A DNA stretch of 64,000 nucleotides from assembly GCA_037039685.1 (NCBI GenBank), contig JAWNGF010000010.1:620001-684000 (forward strand), given 5' to 3'. The notes below the pieces were generated by a model that was not told the origin of the DNA, made no database searches, and was given only the letters and a program-made list of their open reading frames with translations. Numbering within the stretch: position 1 is the first letter of the stretch; the number at the start of each line of letters is the position of its first letter. Both the position numbers and the translations under genes were made by a program. Shown here piece after piece: positions 1 to 11,600 of the stretch. The DNA is from Ceratobasidium sp. AG-K (taxonomy: Eukaryota; Basidiomycota; Agaricomycetes; Cantharellales; Ceratobasidiaceae).

Positions 1-767
1 TACCAGTGAGTCGATTCTCATTCATCTCGTGTACTATCTAATTTGCCTCAGCGCCCACTCCAGCTCCTCCACTCATGCGAGCACAAACACCACCACGTGG
101 TCCAGAGCAAGAGGAGTATGTTGCAGCACGCGAAGTCAACCGTGAGGCAGAGCCGACTCCCATGGCCCTTTATAGCCCGCCTCCTCGTCACGAGTCAATG
201 GAACCATCGAGTCCGACCCTGGCTCCAACGTCCTCATATGGGCCAACTCCTGGGTCCACTTATGCGCCTCCATCCGGGGCTCCATATGGCCCGCCATTGG
301 GTTCTCCACACCCACCAGCCCCCATCCAAGATTCCACACCCACGCCCAATCAAGGTTCGACATATGGGACACCGTCCGAGCACCCGAATCCATTTGCTTC
401 GCCGCTTCCACGCCCACCGACCCTCCCTCCACTATCGTCGGTCCCGGCTATCTCCTCTCCTCCGCCAATGTCTCCTGGCGGTCGAACCATCTCGGCTGGG
501 GCATTTAGGCGCAACGTCTCTCGTTCGGACACCCTTGATCCGGGCATGAGCGTGCCTCCGCCTGTCAGTCCACTCTCGGTGCGGAAAAAGACACTCGGTG
601 AGGATACGTCAAGGGGCCCGTCACCAGCCCCCATCTCCCCGGGTGCGCCGCCCATGTACTCGGCGATTGATAACGTTTCCCTGGACGGGAGGGGGAGGAG
701 CATGAGCCCGACCGGTGCGGGACCGCGCGGAGATGCTAAAGACACGAATAGAAGCGATTTGGTTTGA
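1..767 (+). CDS. 3' end of a proline/serine-rich protein gene (partial)
   Basis: The last exon runs from about 52 to the TGA at 765-767. It is preceded by a probable intron at 6-51 (GTGAGT donor, CAG acceptor). The encoded tail is dominated by Pro, Ser, Gly and Tyr (repeated PSGAPYGPP- and SPPP-like runs), with no recognisable fold. It ends with a basic, Ser-rich stretch. This looks like a disordered C-terminus of a larger protein whose start lies outside the window. Its function cannot be inferred. The steady open frame and clean splice junction make it a real gene rather than a chance ORF. Confidence 0.6.
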
Positions 768-1368
768 ATACCTGGCTGCGTGTGTACAGTAATATATGCA
801 AATAAATAAGCCGATATGTTGTCTGCTTTGAACGTTGTCGAAATACATTGGTATTGCTCAATTATATGATTGTGGATAGCCATATGCATCGACCGTAATC
901 ATGTTCCCCTCGGAGCCACGATTTTACCGTTCGCTACTATCTCTAGTCTTAGTGTCCATGTTGACGTTCTTTCAAGACGACGGAATACGAATCATAACTA
1001 ATAGTCTGTTTATTGCATGCCAGGTCAGCATTTAGTTCCCTTCGTGTCGACCTCATTGTCCTCGACGTGGAGCCAGTATTTTGACTAGTGTTTGGGTATA
1101 CCAATCATTCCAATAGGGTGGCGTATACCGTGCGTATCATCGGGTTATTTTACTCCGTCGACAGAACATATGTAATACCATGTATCCTCCTCAAGTCTCC
1201 CAGGAGTCTGGGAGCACGATGCTCCGGAGTCGTTCCGGAGCCTGGGGAGCGGCCTGAAGCGTATCGTAGGACGATGATGGCTGACGCATGGCTTATGCAG
1301 GCGTGCTCTGCGACTTTGCAAATTGGTCCCCGAGGACGGGCCCAAATCCCATTCCTAACTTAACAACG
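768..1368. other. Intergenic region
   Basis: About 600 bases between the Pro-rich gene and the HNH gene. It is moderately AT-rich just after the first gene, consistent with a 3' untranslated region. Short ORFs here have no family resemblance and I see no repeat. Confidence 0.5.
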
Positions 1369-2998
1369 ATGGACTCTCAGCCCGTTCCCTCCGGTATTGC
1401 GACCAACTCAGGCTCACCAGCCGACGCGTCCGACACAGTTGACTCACAGGATGGTGTACCTCTTCCCTCAGGTAACTGGTGGGATGACGTTGCTTCGGTG
1501 AACCTCAAGACGGTACAAACGGGGGATAGACGAAACTTAGTTGATATCTCGCTCGGCGGACGACGATGCTTGGTTACGGGCGAGACAGTTCCATCGGTCG
1601 CCATCCGGATGTGCCATTTGATACCCAAAGCCGCTGGGCGGTCCCAGGTACTTCTAATTTTATTTATTACCAGAATGACTCCTCAACGCGGCTTACCTGT
1701 GTGAATTCAGATCCGGAGGTTTCAGTACACATTCGGTCGCAAGCTAAATCTCAACAGCCGTTGGTTCAATATCTTCTGTGGGCCTGCCTCTGCCTCTGTC
1801 GTTGATTGCTTACGTTTCTCCAGTAAGATCAGACATGCATCTTGCGTTTGACGCTGCCAACAGTGGCTGGGCTCTTATCCCGCTCGCACCCGATGTCCGG
1901 CGTATTAAGGAAAGAATCTCCGTAGAGAAAGCATACCGCAAGCAGCGGGGTATCGACGGTCCGTGGCCTGACTTCCGAGGTGAAGAAGTGAGTATATTTT
2001 ATTCATCGCAACGCTTCCGGAGTGACATTTGCTCCTTGCAGTGGTTTCCTGCTAAAAGATCAGGCTATACCTATGAGTTTGTCCCCCTCGGCTTCAAGGA
2101 CGAACAAGTCACGATAACACGCTACGAGTGGGCTAGAGAATCGCCTGCTCGTGAGTTTTATGACCCACCGTTCTCCAGTTTCCCTCATCTGCAATCACAC
2201 GTTCATCCGTACTCCGTGATCATAAACGCGGTTCCCAAACTGCGCCTTCACCTAGATTCTTTATCCCAGTCGATAACGTTGCTATTTCCCGACCTATTAT
2301 TTATCCACGACGTTCTGGTGGGTGCGACAATGGAAATACCAATGAAGCTGTCCCGTTCGCAAGGAACTCCTTCACGTGGCTCTCCCTCGGCTACAATTGC
2401 CTCTGGCTCCTCTTCCCCCCGCTCCCGCCGCTCCAAACGCCTTGCTGGGATTTCTCCCTCGCCAAAAAGTGCTAACAGCCAGCACCTCGCCTTGCACCCG
2501 GATTCCCGCGAGCCAGGTGACTTCGATGACCTATTCGACGATAGCGATGACGACGCCAACGAGCCCTTCAATGAGCTTGACACCGTCTCGGGATCAATCC
2601 TAACTTCAATCTCTGCCCCAATCGAGTTGGGTTTCCCTCCCAAAGAGGAAGACAAGGTCTCCCTTCCACCTTTCGGGGCCTCATATTCCGGGTCCAGGCA
2701 GCAAACTCTGGTTCGGTGGATTGCTGGTGTCGAGTGCGCGCGCCAACAGGGTAAACTGGTTCACCCTGAGGATGACGGTTCGCTAGCCGGGAAACAATAC
2801 GCAATGGAACCTTCCCGACCACCACCTACGCACAACTGGCATGATTGGGTGTCGGAGTTTGCCCCGTGGTGGGTGCTTCTGCCCAAACGAAATGAACGTG
2901 GGGTGATTTCAAGTAATGACTGGGTTGAAATTCAGAATTGTTTGCCGTTAACAAGAAAGATAGATCACGGTAACTCTCAGGAAAACACCCAGATCTAA
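1369..2998 (+). CDS. HNH_2-type nuclease-like fungal protein
   Basis: The ATG at 1369 opens a frame whose first exon contains RRCLVTGE followed by CHLIPKA. Removing introns at 1648-1710 (63 bp), 1778-1823 (46 bp) and 1988-2041 (54 bp) gives an uninterrupted reading through LNLNSRWFNIF and LRSDMHLAFD. The order Cys-x-Val-Thr-Gly, Cys-His-Leu-Ile-Pro, Asn, Arg-x-Asp-x-His-x-x-Phe-Asp is the HNH_2 pattern common in basidiomycetes, where it forms a metal-binding nuclease fold. The second half is a Ser/Arg/Asp-rich linker and a Trp-rich tail ending at TAA 2996-2998. Substrate and role are unknown; many fungal paralogues are uncharacterised. Splice sites were chosen because all three keep the motif in frame. 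A further intron near 2260-2340 cannot be excluded. Confidence 0.75.
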
Positions 2999-3130
2999 TA
3001 AAAGTGGTGGATAGTTTATATAGATGAATATAACCTAATTATACCCAATTTGGAGCAAACACTTATATTGTGTTTGATTGTTGTACTGTAGTGTAATATA
3101 AAGATGGCAAACGGGCTAAAGGGGAATAGC

Positions 3131-3721
3131 TGTTACAGGGACAAGGAACAAGCCCCTGTGACAGCGGTATCTATACTACTACAGGCGCTGTATGTACCCT
3201 TATCCCAAACCATTAGTACTCACCAAGGAGGACTGTTGTTAGGTTAGAAACGGGATGGAACGGAGCAAGTGCAAAGTGCAGCGAGCACGAGCGGAGTGGG
3301 GATGAAAGCAAAGGGCTAGCACACAACGTATACTAGTGCTTTTGGTATGACACCTCATCAGTGCTCATCCCCTTGTTTATATATCTGCTAGGAGCCAAGG
3401 AACTCCCACGCTAAGCGGCACGGCGGCCGACTTGGCGATTTTAAGCAAGATAACCTATCAGCAAATGATAGTGTGACAACATGGATCTCAGCAGCCGAAG
3501 TTGACACGTGTCAACAGCCAAGACCACGCCACTCGGCACAGTACAAAGGAACAAATCCTTGGCAGCCGGCCACGTCACTCCTTGGCTACACATGTCCACC
3601 TAAGCAAGCCCACGTGTGCTAAATTGTTCCACGTCACTAGGCACCTGACAACCGGCACCCGCGAATCCCCGGTGCAGAAGCGCAGCAGGGAAGCACAGCA
3701 GCGCCGGCCCGGCCTGTAACA
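3131..3721. mobile_element. Probable solo LTR
   Basis: The 591 bp segment starts TGTTACAGG and ends CCTGTAACA, a 9 bp perfect terminal inverted repeat with TG...CA ends as in LTRs. A TATATAT box lies near 3375. No gag or pol frames follow. A five-base target duplication directly abutting the ends was not found; ATAGC precedes the left end and recurs only at 3730-3734, eight bases beyond the right end. It is therefore a likely solo or decayed LTR, with exact right boundary uncertain. Confidence 0.45.
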
Positions 3722-4189
3722 GGATGCTTATAGCCTTGACCCCAGAGTTCAACCCGCCAACAAGTGCGGGGAACCAAGCCAGGGAGTTTGGGCTTCGGAG
3801 TAGTTGGACCAACAGACCAAGGGACGAGACACTTTAGGTTATAGGTGAAAATCATCCACTCCAAAAACAAAGTGAAGGTCACAGCACACTGGAAACAGAT
3901 GCTATGGTGCTGAAACTTCTTCCTGTACATCCCAGCATCATGTCCTTTGTGTAAAAGAAGATGCAGGTTGAGTTAAAAAAAGTGCCTTGGTCACTGTCCA
4001 CTAGGGTGATAGCAAATAATGAAATTACCCATCTTAATTTTCAAACACCTGTACAGCCATATACATCTTGTGACATGTTTCCTGTGTTCTGACAATAGTA
4101 AATTACATCAGTCTACCTCCAGCTGGACAGCATCAAATGATGCTGAAACACACCCTCAGTAACAAACTCCAGCACAAATGACCCAGGGG
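3722..4189. other. Non-coding repeat-flanking region
   Basis: AT-rich sequence between the LTR-like segment and the satellite array. No gene or clear repeat recognised. Short open frames here show no family resemblance. Confidence 0.4.
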
Positions 4190-5430
4190 TGCTTGAGTTA
4201 AACATATGTAGGAGCTCACTGTGGACCCTGAGGACCCTGTGACCAGTTGCCAACTGGTCCAGCTCATGTTCTTCAACCAGTCTATTTCCTGCCAGATGGC
4301 CTTGGATTACACCCTATAACACCCCAGTAACAAACCCCAACTCAAATGACCAATAAATGCGCAAAATACACACTGGTTTATGCTCACTGTGGACCCTGAG
4401 ACCAGTTCCCAACTGGTCTAACTCATGTGCTGCAACCATCTCAGTTCCAGCTGCAAATCCTGAGATCATGCCTCAAAACACCCTTGGTAGCAAACCCCAG
4501 CTCAAATGACCCAGGAATGCTTGAATTAGACATATGTTGGAGCTCACTGTGGACCCTGAGGACCCTGAGACCAGTTGCCAACTGGTCCAGCTCATGTTCT
4601 TCAACCAGTCTATTTCCTGCCAGATGGCCTTGGATTACACCCTATAACACCCCCAGTAACAAACCCCAACTCAAATGACCAATAAATGCGCAAAATACAC
4701 ACTGGTTTATGCTCACTGTGGACCCTGAGACCAGTTCCCAACTGGTCTAACTCATGTGCTGCAACCATCTCAGTTCTGGCTGCAAATCCTGAGATCATGC
4801 CTCAAAACATCCCCAATAGCAAACCCCAGCTTCAATGACCCAGGAATGCTTGAATTAGACATATGTTGGAGCTCACTGTGGACCCTGAGGACCCTGAGAC
4901 CGGTTGCCAACTGGTCAAGCTCATGTTTGACAATCAGTCCATATCCTGCCAGATTGCCTTGGATTACACCCTATAACACCCCCAGTAACAAACCCCAACT
5001 CAAATGACCAATAAATGCGCAAAATACACACTGGTTTATGCTCACTGTGGACCCTGAGACCAGTTCCCAACTGGTCTAACTCATGTGCTGCAACCATCTC
5101 AGTTCTGGCTGCAAATCCTGAGATCATGCTTCAAAACATCCCCAGTAGCAAACCCCAGCTTCAATGACCCAGGAATGCTTGAATTAGACATATATGTCGG
5201 AGCTCACTGTGGACCCTGAGGACCCTGAGACCAGTTGCCAACTGGTCTAGCTCATGTCATTCAATCAGTCTATTTCCTGCTGGCAAGCCTCAGATTATGC
5301 CCTACCACACACCCAGTAGCACACCCCTGCTCAAATGACCCTGTAATACTTGAATCAGACATATGTTGGATCTCACTATGGACCCTGAGACCAGTTCCCA
5401 ACCAGTCTCCCCCTTATCACATGATTACCT
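4190..5430. repeat. Satellite-like tandem array, 329 bp dimers of 160/169 bp monomers
   Basis: A conserved core reading CTCACTGTGGACCCTGAG recurs starting at 4214, 4382, 4542, 4711, 4871, 5040, 5202 and (diverged) 5371. Spacings are 168, 160, 169, 160, 169, 162 and 169, an alternation giving a 329 bp higher-order unit. The ACTCAAATGACCAATAAATG block appears only in alternate monomers, 329 bp apart. A-type monomers carry GACCCTGAG twice; B-type carry it once. Short frames inside the array are products of the repeat and are not treated as genes. Confidence 0.9.
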
Positions 5431-6315
5431 AAATAAGCAAATCTGAAACCAGAGGTACACCATACCTCCTCCTATGTACAAATCATGGCAAAAAAAACAT
5501 CTCCAGTCAAGGACTATACACTAAAAATCCTTACACAAGCTGGTCCACTCTGGACATGCCTTACGTGGAATTGCATCCCAATATTGCAACACTGTACATG
5601 TTCTATAGACAAACCATTGGTGATCATTTGACTGGGCAAGCTCTCTCTCCCTGTCATGCTTCTTGTGTGCTTGTAGAGGTCAGTCTGTAACTTTGAGATA
5701 TCCTAGGAACAACAAGCAACATTTTGAGCAATGGCATTTATGATACCTGCAAGCATACATAGGACATGTATCCTGCATGAGATCATTCTGGATTCCAGAA
5801 ACTGCACATATCAGGATTCCAACAAACCAGGCACCCAGCTGTTTTCTGGCTGGTAAAACCTGTGACTGGAGCCAAAGAAAAATCACATAAAACAGCACCA
5901 CTGGTACAAATCAAACTGGTGCAGTGTTAGAGTGGTTGGTGGGGTAATCCTGAGCCAAAACCACTTGGGCCAATTTTCTTGAGATACAACCATCTGTTCA
6001 AACCTATACCCTTTGAGACCAAGATTGTTAGCAGCTAGTTTCATACTCAAGGTATGTTTTATGTAATCATTCCAAGGGTTTCTAATACTCATCTCACCTG
6101 CCTTCCACTGTACTGCTCAAACAATGTTGTTATCTATGCTGGATACTGCAAACATGAACTGTGTGGCAGGTTTTCTCTTGAGTATTTGCTGTGTTAACCT
6201 CATTTCATACCATTACCAGCTTGATTCCAGTCTGATGACCCCCAAGCTAGAAACTAGAAGACCCTCAGGGGAAATTCCAGTGGCACAATCCCTTTGCAAA
6301 GATGATGGCTGCTGA
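5431..6315. other. Unassigned AT-rich region, possibly decayed LINE body
   Basis: No convincing gene. It sits directly upstream of the LINE RNase H relic, so it may hold unrecognisable reverse transcriptase remnants, but I could not identify RT motifs in any frame. Confidence 0.35.
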
Positions 6316-7205
6316 AAAGTGGGGGTAGCTTTCTCAATTCAACAGCTGGGCCAAGATATTGCTGTTGGACTCTTTGGTATAGGACCGAGGGTGGCAGTAT
6401 ATGACCCTGAGGTCTATGCGCTCTCTATTTCTGGTATCAAGGCTGTTCCCTTGCCACCAACTCAGATACTTGCCCCATCATGAATTTTGTGGAAAATCAG
6501 TCAGCAGTTACCCAGATCCAAATCTTCACACCTCATCCTGCTCAGTACTGCTTGTTCATTTTCCGCAAGGCAATCCAACAATTCTTTCACACTTGCCCTG
6601 ACAACTTAATTACCATTTGTTGGCTTAAGGCTCATGCCAAGGTCCCAGGCAATGAGCAAGCCAACCAGCTACCCAAGGAGGTAGGAAACCTCAAACCTAT
6701 CCCTATCTTCAATTGTTTGACTTTGTGGCTTTGAGCCCAAGCTGCTAGACAAGATACCTGACTGTGGAAAGACCACTGGCACTCCTCAGCCAAGTCCCAC
6801 ATCTCCAACTCACACTACCAAAAGAACCCTCACTCAGCATGTGCTCACAGCACTCCAAGACAGACACCCCTTGGGAACCCCACTGATGTGTGATCCAAGT
6901 CATTCTGGGTCATTGCCACATTGGGGAATGCAACAAGCAATTTGTACCATTGAAGAAACCGTCCTGCCCCTGCAGTGATGCAGAACTTCAAACAGTCCAA
7001 CATATTCTGTGGGAATGTCAACTGCACAATGGAGCTAGACAGTGGCTGCTAACTGTAATGCCTCTACACCCCTCCACCTCACCAACTTGTTTGGCTCCCC
7101 CTCCTCTGTACAATCCACCAGGTGGTCTCTTTGCCTCATATCTCTCCTACAGCCTTTGTCCTTCTGGCCCAAGCGGTTTGCCCATGCACACATGTAGTTC
7201 ATAAA
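6316..7205 (+). pseudogene. Decayed non-LTR retrotransposon (LINE) 3' end: RNase H and Cys/His C-terminus
   Basis: Pieces in different frames spell a LINE-type RNase H domain: GIGPRVAVYDPEVYAL (catalytic Asp/Glu region, about 6380-6430), then ENQSAVTQI (normally DNQSA), FRKAIQQFF, and WLKAHAKVPGNEQANQL (the GH/H-x-x-x-x-GNE-x-A-D segment, here with Ala-Asn). About 150 bases later comes GHCHIGECN...CPCSDAELQTVQHILWEC, the Cys/His pattern at the end of Tad1/RNase H-bearing fungal LINE ORF2 proteins. Frames are broken by stops and shifts, so the copy is dead. RNase H would normally degrade the RNA strand of the RNA-DNA hybrid. No poly(A) tail or target duplication was identified. Confidence 0.7.
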
Positions 7206-8354
7206 GTTGAAATATTTGAAAATCACCTTGCTTGCCAAGGCCTCCCCCCCCCCTCATAATGAAGCCAAAATTTGTGAGGGGTCAAAGAGTTTATTCACTA
7301 GACCCTACAATAGACTCTCTGGTTTGGTGTCTCTGAAGGTACTATACTGGGGGCCAGTGTAACTGTGGATTACCATGAAACTATCATTGCTACTTGTACA
7401 AAATCTGTAATACAGCTAGATGAATACAATGTAAAATATCTTGACACCTGACAAAACATTTAACCCATCCCACAAATTCTCTCCTCATTCCCATCTCCAG
7501 TGAATTGACCAGCTCTCTTTCAGGTGGCTTGTACTCACTAATTCAACCTGCTGGGTGCATTTGTGTGTGGAGATCACAAGACCCCAATTGCCCCCATGCT
7601 TTATGAGACTCTTTTGCCTGGTGCAAGAGTGGTCAGCTTGTAGACCCTCTCACATTGACTGATGCACCACCCACATAACTTCTTGCACTGCACAGCTACA
7701 ATCAACAAGATTGCAGTCCTTGAACACCCATCAAAGATCTTGATGAGTCCATCCAAGGCATGCAACCAGCATTTGTTCTGGAAGCGCAAGGCAGAGAATA
7801 GTGAGGGAAACACAGCCAACAAGAAAGGTGTTTGTGCTGCTCAAGTAAGTGCATATGTCTCAGTACTGGGAATCTAAAGCTGATGCAGCTTGCTAGAGGT
7901 ATTTGCGTCCACTGTGTTGTGCAATGGGGATAATTTAGTTGAATTGCAAATCTCAAGCCATCCAGAATTTCTATTGAATGAAGTGAAATGAAGTTAACTT
8001 AAGTGTTATATTTGTACAGTTTGCAACAAATTTATACAGATGCTGGGCGCATTTTTAGTGTTTCAGTTGTACCTCCCAGCTAAACCCCCTAATAATGTTA
8101 TAAAATTGTGAGGAAGTAGTACAACATGTGAGATCATCACCCCAGTTTGTTGTGCAAAACACAGAGCTCACAGGGAGTTCTGGGTTGATAAAAGTGCACA
8201 AATACTGGGATTATTTCCAAATAAAGATATTGCAATAACTGCCCTTTTATGGGGAAAATATTTTGGTAATTACAGGATTATCACAAAATTATTACACATA
8301 TTCCAGTCAACCCAACCAACCAGGGATCGCGAGTAGGTGTTCTGATTGCAAGTG
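7206..8354. other. Intergenic AT-rich region
   Basis: About 1.1 kb without a supportable gene. Opposing short frames near 7600-7960 overlap each other and show no family motif. A run of eight C occurs at about 7247-7254. Confidence 0.4.
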
Positions 8355-8360
8355 TTAGGT

Positions 8361-8445
8361 TTAGGTTAGGTTAGGTTAGGTTAGGTTAGGTTAGGTTAGG
8401 TTAGGTTAGGTTAGGTTAGGTTAGGTTAGGTTAGGTTAGGTTAGG
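8361..8445 (+). repeat. Interstitial (TTAGG)17 array
   Basis: Seventeen perfect tandem copies of the pentamer TTAGG, preceded by one TTAGGT variant. Most fungi use TTAGGG at telomeres, so this is a pentameric telomere-like tract at an internal site. It begins 300 bp upstream of the ISWI start codon. Confidence 0.98.
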
Positions 8446-8660
8446 ATGGCAATAGACAATAATAAAATAGACCAACCGCCTGTCAACTGTACATAAACCC
8501 CTGATTGAATGCACTGCATGTTGTCCGAAAATCGAGTTTGTGGGGGCACGTGATCTTGAGTGAACTCATCACGCTCATCGAGACCACCTCTGTTGGTTGC
8601 TTATTCGCCACCAGATGTTTTCCCTCGTTCCTCCACATCTTAATTTCTACGGTGTTATTA

Positions 8661-11600
8661 ATGCCAAAGGTATGCTATTCAATGAAGAATAATGTTATTG
8701 GAGACCGTAGAGCTAATCCTCGTGTGTCTAGTCTAACAGCAATGTCGACTCGGCGACTGGGGACGTTGACAAGCTCAGCGACTTTATTCCTGACAGCATG
8801 GACATCTCTCGTCAGGTGAGTTTGTATTTACGTACACTCTGGGACGTTTACTGATGTACATACAGCCCAGCGAGAAGCCAAGCACCAATGAGGTCTCCGA
8901 TGACGAGGGGGGAGAGTGAGGTAGACGAAGAAGAGGAACAAATTATCAGCGACTCAGAAGAGGACAGGGTGCGTACTAATTGTTTAGTTTTACTGTTTCT
9001 CGCTGCTAATAAGAGGTACAGCCTGCCGCGCCACTTTCGCCGTCCAAGTCAAAGGCAAAAAGCCCGTAAAGAACAAGCAGCCCACAACAGGGAGAAGAAG
9101 AACAGAAGCAGGGCGCCCATTTGATACAAAGCGCAAGGCAATGGACAAGGCAAAGGTACGTGGGTAAATTCTTGGGGATGATGACGCTAATCGTGGGTGA
9201 TAGCTGGCGGATGCCATGAAGCGCTACTCGTATTTGCTCGGTCAGACCGACTTGTTCAAGCACTTTGTGGACATGCAGGTGTGCAGCGAATCGATTTATC
9301 CCTGATTCCTTTGTTGACAACCCACTTAGCGAGCTCGAGACCCCGAGTATGCTGCCCTCACTGACGCCCAAGAGAAGGAGCGGCCGAAAGGTCGTGGTAG
9401 GAAAAAGGCGTCGTAAGTAATCCGTTGCTTTTCAAGGACTACGCTCATGGTTATATAGCGACAAGGTGGCACGTCATCGCAAGAGCGAGAAGGAAGAGGA
9501 CGAGGAGATGCTCAAGGACGGTGAACGTGCGGACCAGGACGATGATCAACCATTTGTGTTTGAAGAGTCTCCCAGTTGTACGTTGTTACTGTCTTTTTCC
9601 TTGCTATCTCTACTCACGAGAATTTAGATGTCAAGGGCGGAACTATGCGTTCGTACCAGATCCAGGGGGTCTCAACTGGATGACTGCTTTGCATCACAAC
9701 GGCTTGAACGGTAATCCTCGCCGACGAAATGGTAGGTGCCCATAATATCACTGTGTTTGAACGACTCCAACCCCGTCAATAGGGTCTTGGTAAAACCCTC
9801 CAGACGATATCGTTCCTCGGCTACCTGAAGCACATCAAAGGAACACCTGGGACCACATTTGGTAGTTGTTCCCAAAAGTACACTTCAGAATTGGGCGCGC
9901 GAGTTTGGCCACTGGGTTCCCGACTTTAACGTATGCCTCCTGCAAGGCACCAAAGAAGAACGCGTAAGTCCTCACAAATCACCCCACTCGCACGCATCTC
10001 TAACTCTTCTTAGGCGGATATCATCACCTCGCGCATCCTTGCTCAAGACTTTGAATTCTCATCACCTCGTAACGAAATCTGCCTGCGCGAAAAGAATCAC
10101 CTCAAAAAGTTCTCCTTTGAGTACATTGTCATTGACGAAGCCCACCGCATCAAAAACGCCGATTCGCTCCTCGCCCAAATCGTGCGCGCATTCACCTCGC
10201 GTGGCCGTCTCCTCATTACCGGCACGCCCCTCCAAAACAACATGCGAGAACTCTTTGCGCTCTTGAACTTTATTTGCCCCGAGGTGTTTAGCGATTACGA
10301 CGATCTGGATAGTTTCCTGCACAAGGATATTCAAAACGAGGACGAGGACAAGGAGTTGACGGAAGAGGAAAAGAGTGCGGCGGTCGTGGCCGCTCTTCAC
10401 AAGATTTTGCGGCCGTTTTTGTTGCGGCGTGTCAAGTCGGATGTGGAGAAGAGCCTTTTGCCCAGTGAGTGGTGGCATTGATTGTTGGGTGGGGTTTATC
10501 TGACTTTTGGCCACAGAGAAGGAAATTAATATCTATGTTGGTTTGACGGATATGCAGCGCAAGTGGTATCGCTCCGTGTTGGAGAAGGATATCGAGGCGG
10601 TGAATGGTGAGTAGAAAGACTGGTGACTTGGCTTGGGCTCATTCAAGCGATACTAGGTCTTACTGGTGGAAAGAAGGAAGGCAAGGCTCGCTTGATGAAC
10701 ATTGTGATGCAGCTGCGCAAAGGTGGGTTCTCTCCAGCTGCTTGGCCTACTCGAATACTAATTGGTACTCAATTTAGTCACTTGCCATCCCTACCTCTTT
10801 GACGGCGCGGTATGTTTATTTTCTGGTTGCTTTTATTCAACTCTAACGAGAATTCTAGGAACCTGGTCCTCCGTATACGACTGACGAGCACCTGGTCCAG
10901 AATGCCGGCAAGATGGTCATCCTCGACAAGCTCCTCGGGCATTTGAAAACTCAAGGCTCGCGCGTCCTGATCTTTAGTCAAATGAGTCGTGTGCTTGATA
11001 TTTTGGAGGACTACTGCTTGTTCAGGAGCTACCGTACGTCCCACGCAACTCCTCGGCGGATGTTTACTGACCTGGGACCCGACTTAGAGTACTGCCGAAT
11101 TGACGGAGGAACTGCTCACGAGGACCGTATTGCCGCCATCGACGAGTATAACAAGCCGGCAGCGAGAAATTCATTTTCCTCCTCACGACGCGTGCGGCGG
11201 TTTGGGTATCAACTTGACGACGGCGGATATTGTCGTTCTTTACGATAGCGATTGGTACGTGCTTGAGTTGGGGCTTGAATTAGGTTGCTGATGAGTTGGT
11301 GATAGGAATCCGCAAGCCGATTTGCAGGCTATGGATCGTGCACATCGTATCGGGCAGACTAAGCAGGTCTATGTGTACCGGTTTATTACTGAGGTTTGTT
11401 GTCATCTTAACCCAGCACAAGCAGGAACTGACAGAATTCGACTTTAGGGTAGTGTTGAGGAGCGTATGTTGGAGCGAGCGGCTCAGAAACTGCGACTGGA
11501 TCAGCTTGTCATTCAGCAAGGCCGACAGACCGCCGTCAATAAAGGTATAAAATCAATTTCACAAGGTAACCAGTAGCTCACTAGATTCGTAGCCGCCAAC

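Noticed and set aside
4190..5430. CRISPR array
   Set aside because: Repeat units are about 165 bp with no short direct repeat and unique spacer pattern, and the host is eukaryotic.
4427..5432. Repeated small ORFs in the satellite array
   Set aside because: They recur only because the DNA is repeated every 329 bp; no promoter, splice or domain evidence.
7601..7956. Opposing ORFs near 7.6-7.9 kb
   Set aside because: Two strands are open by chance, no motif, and no consistent splice sites.
8505..8819. 104-codon ORF as the start of ISWI
   Set aside because: Its frame does not join to the remodeller; the ATG at 8661 with an intron at 8670-8731 gives [20 protein letters not shown] in the right register.
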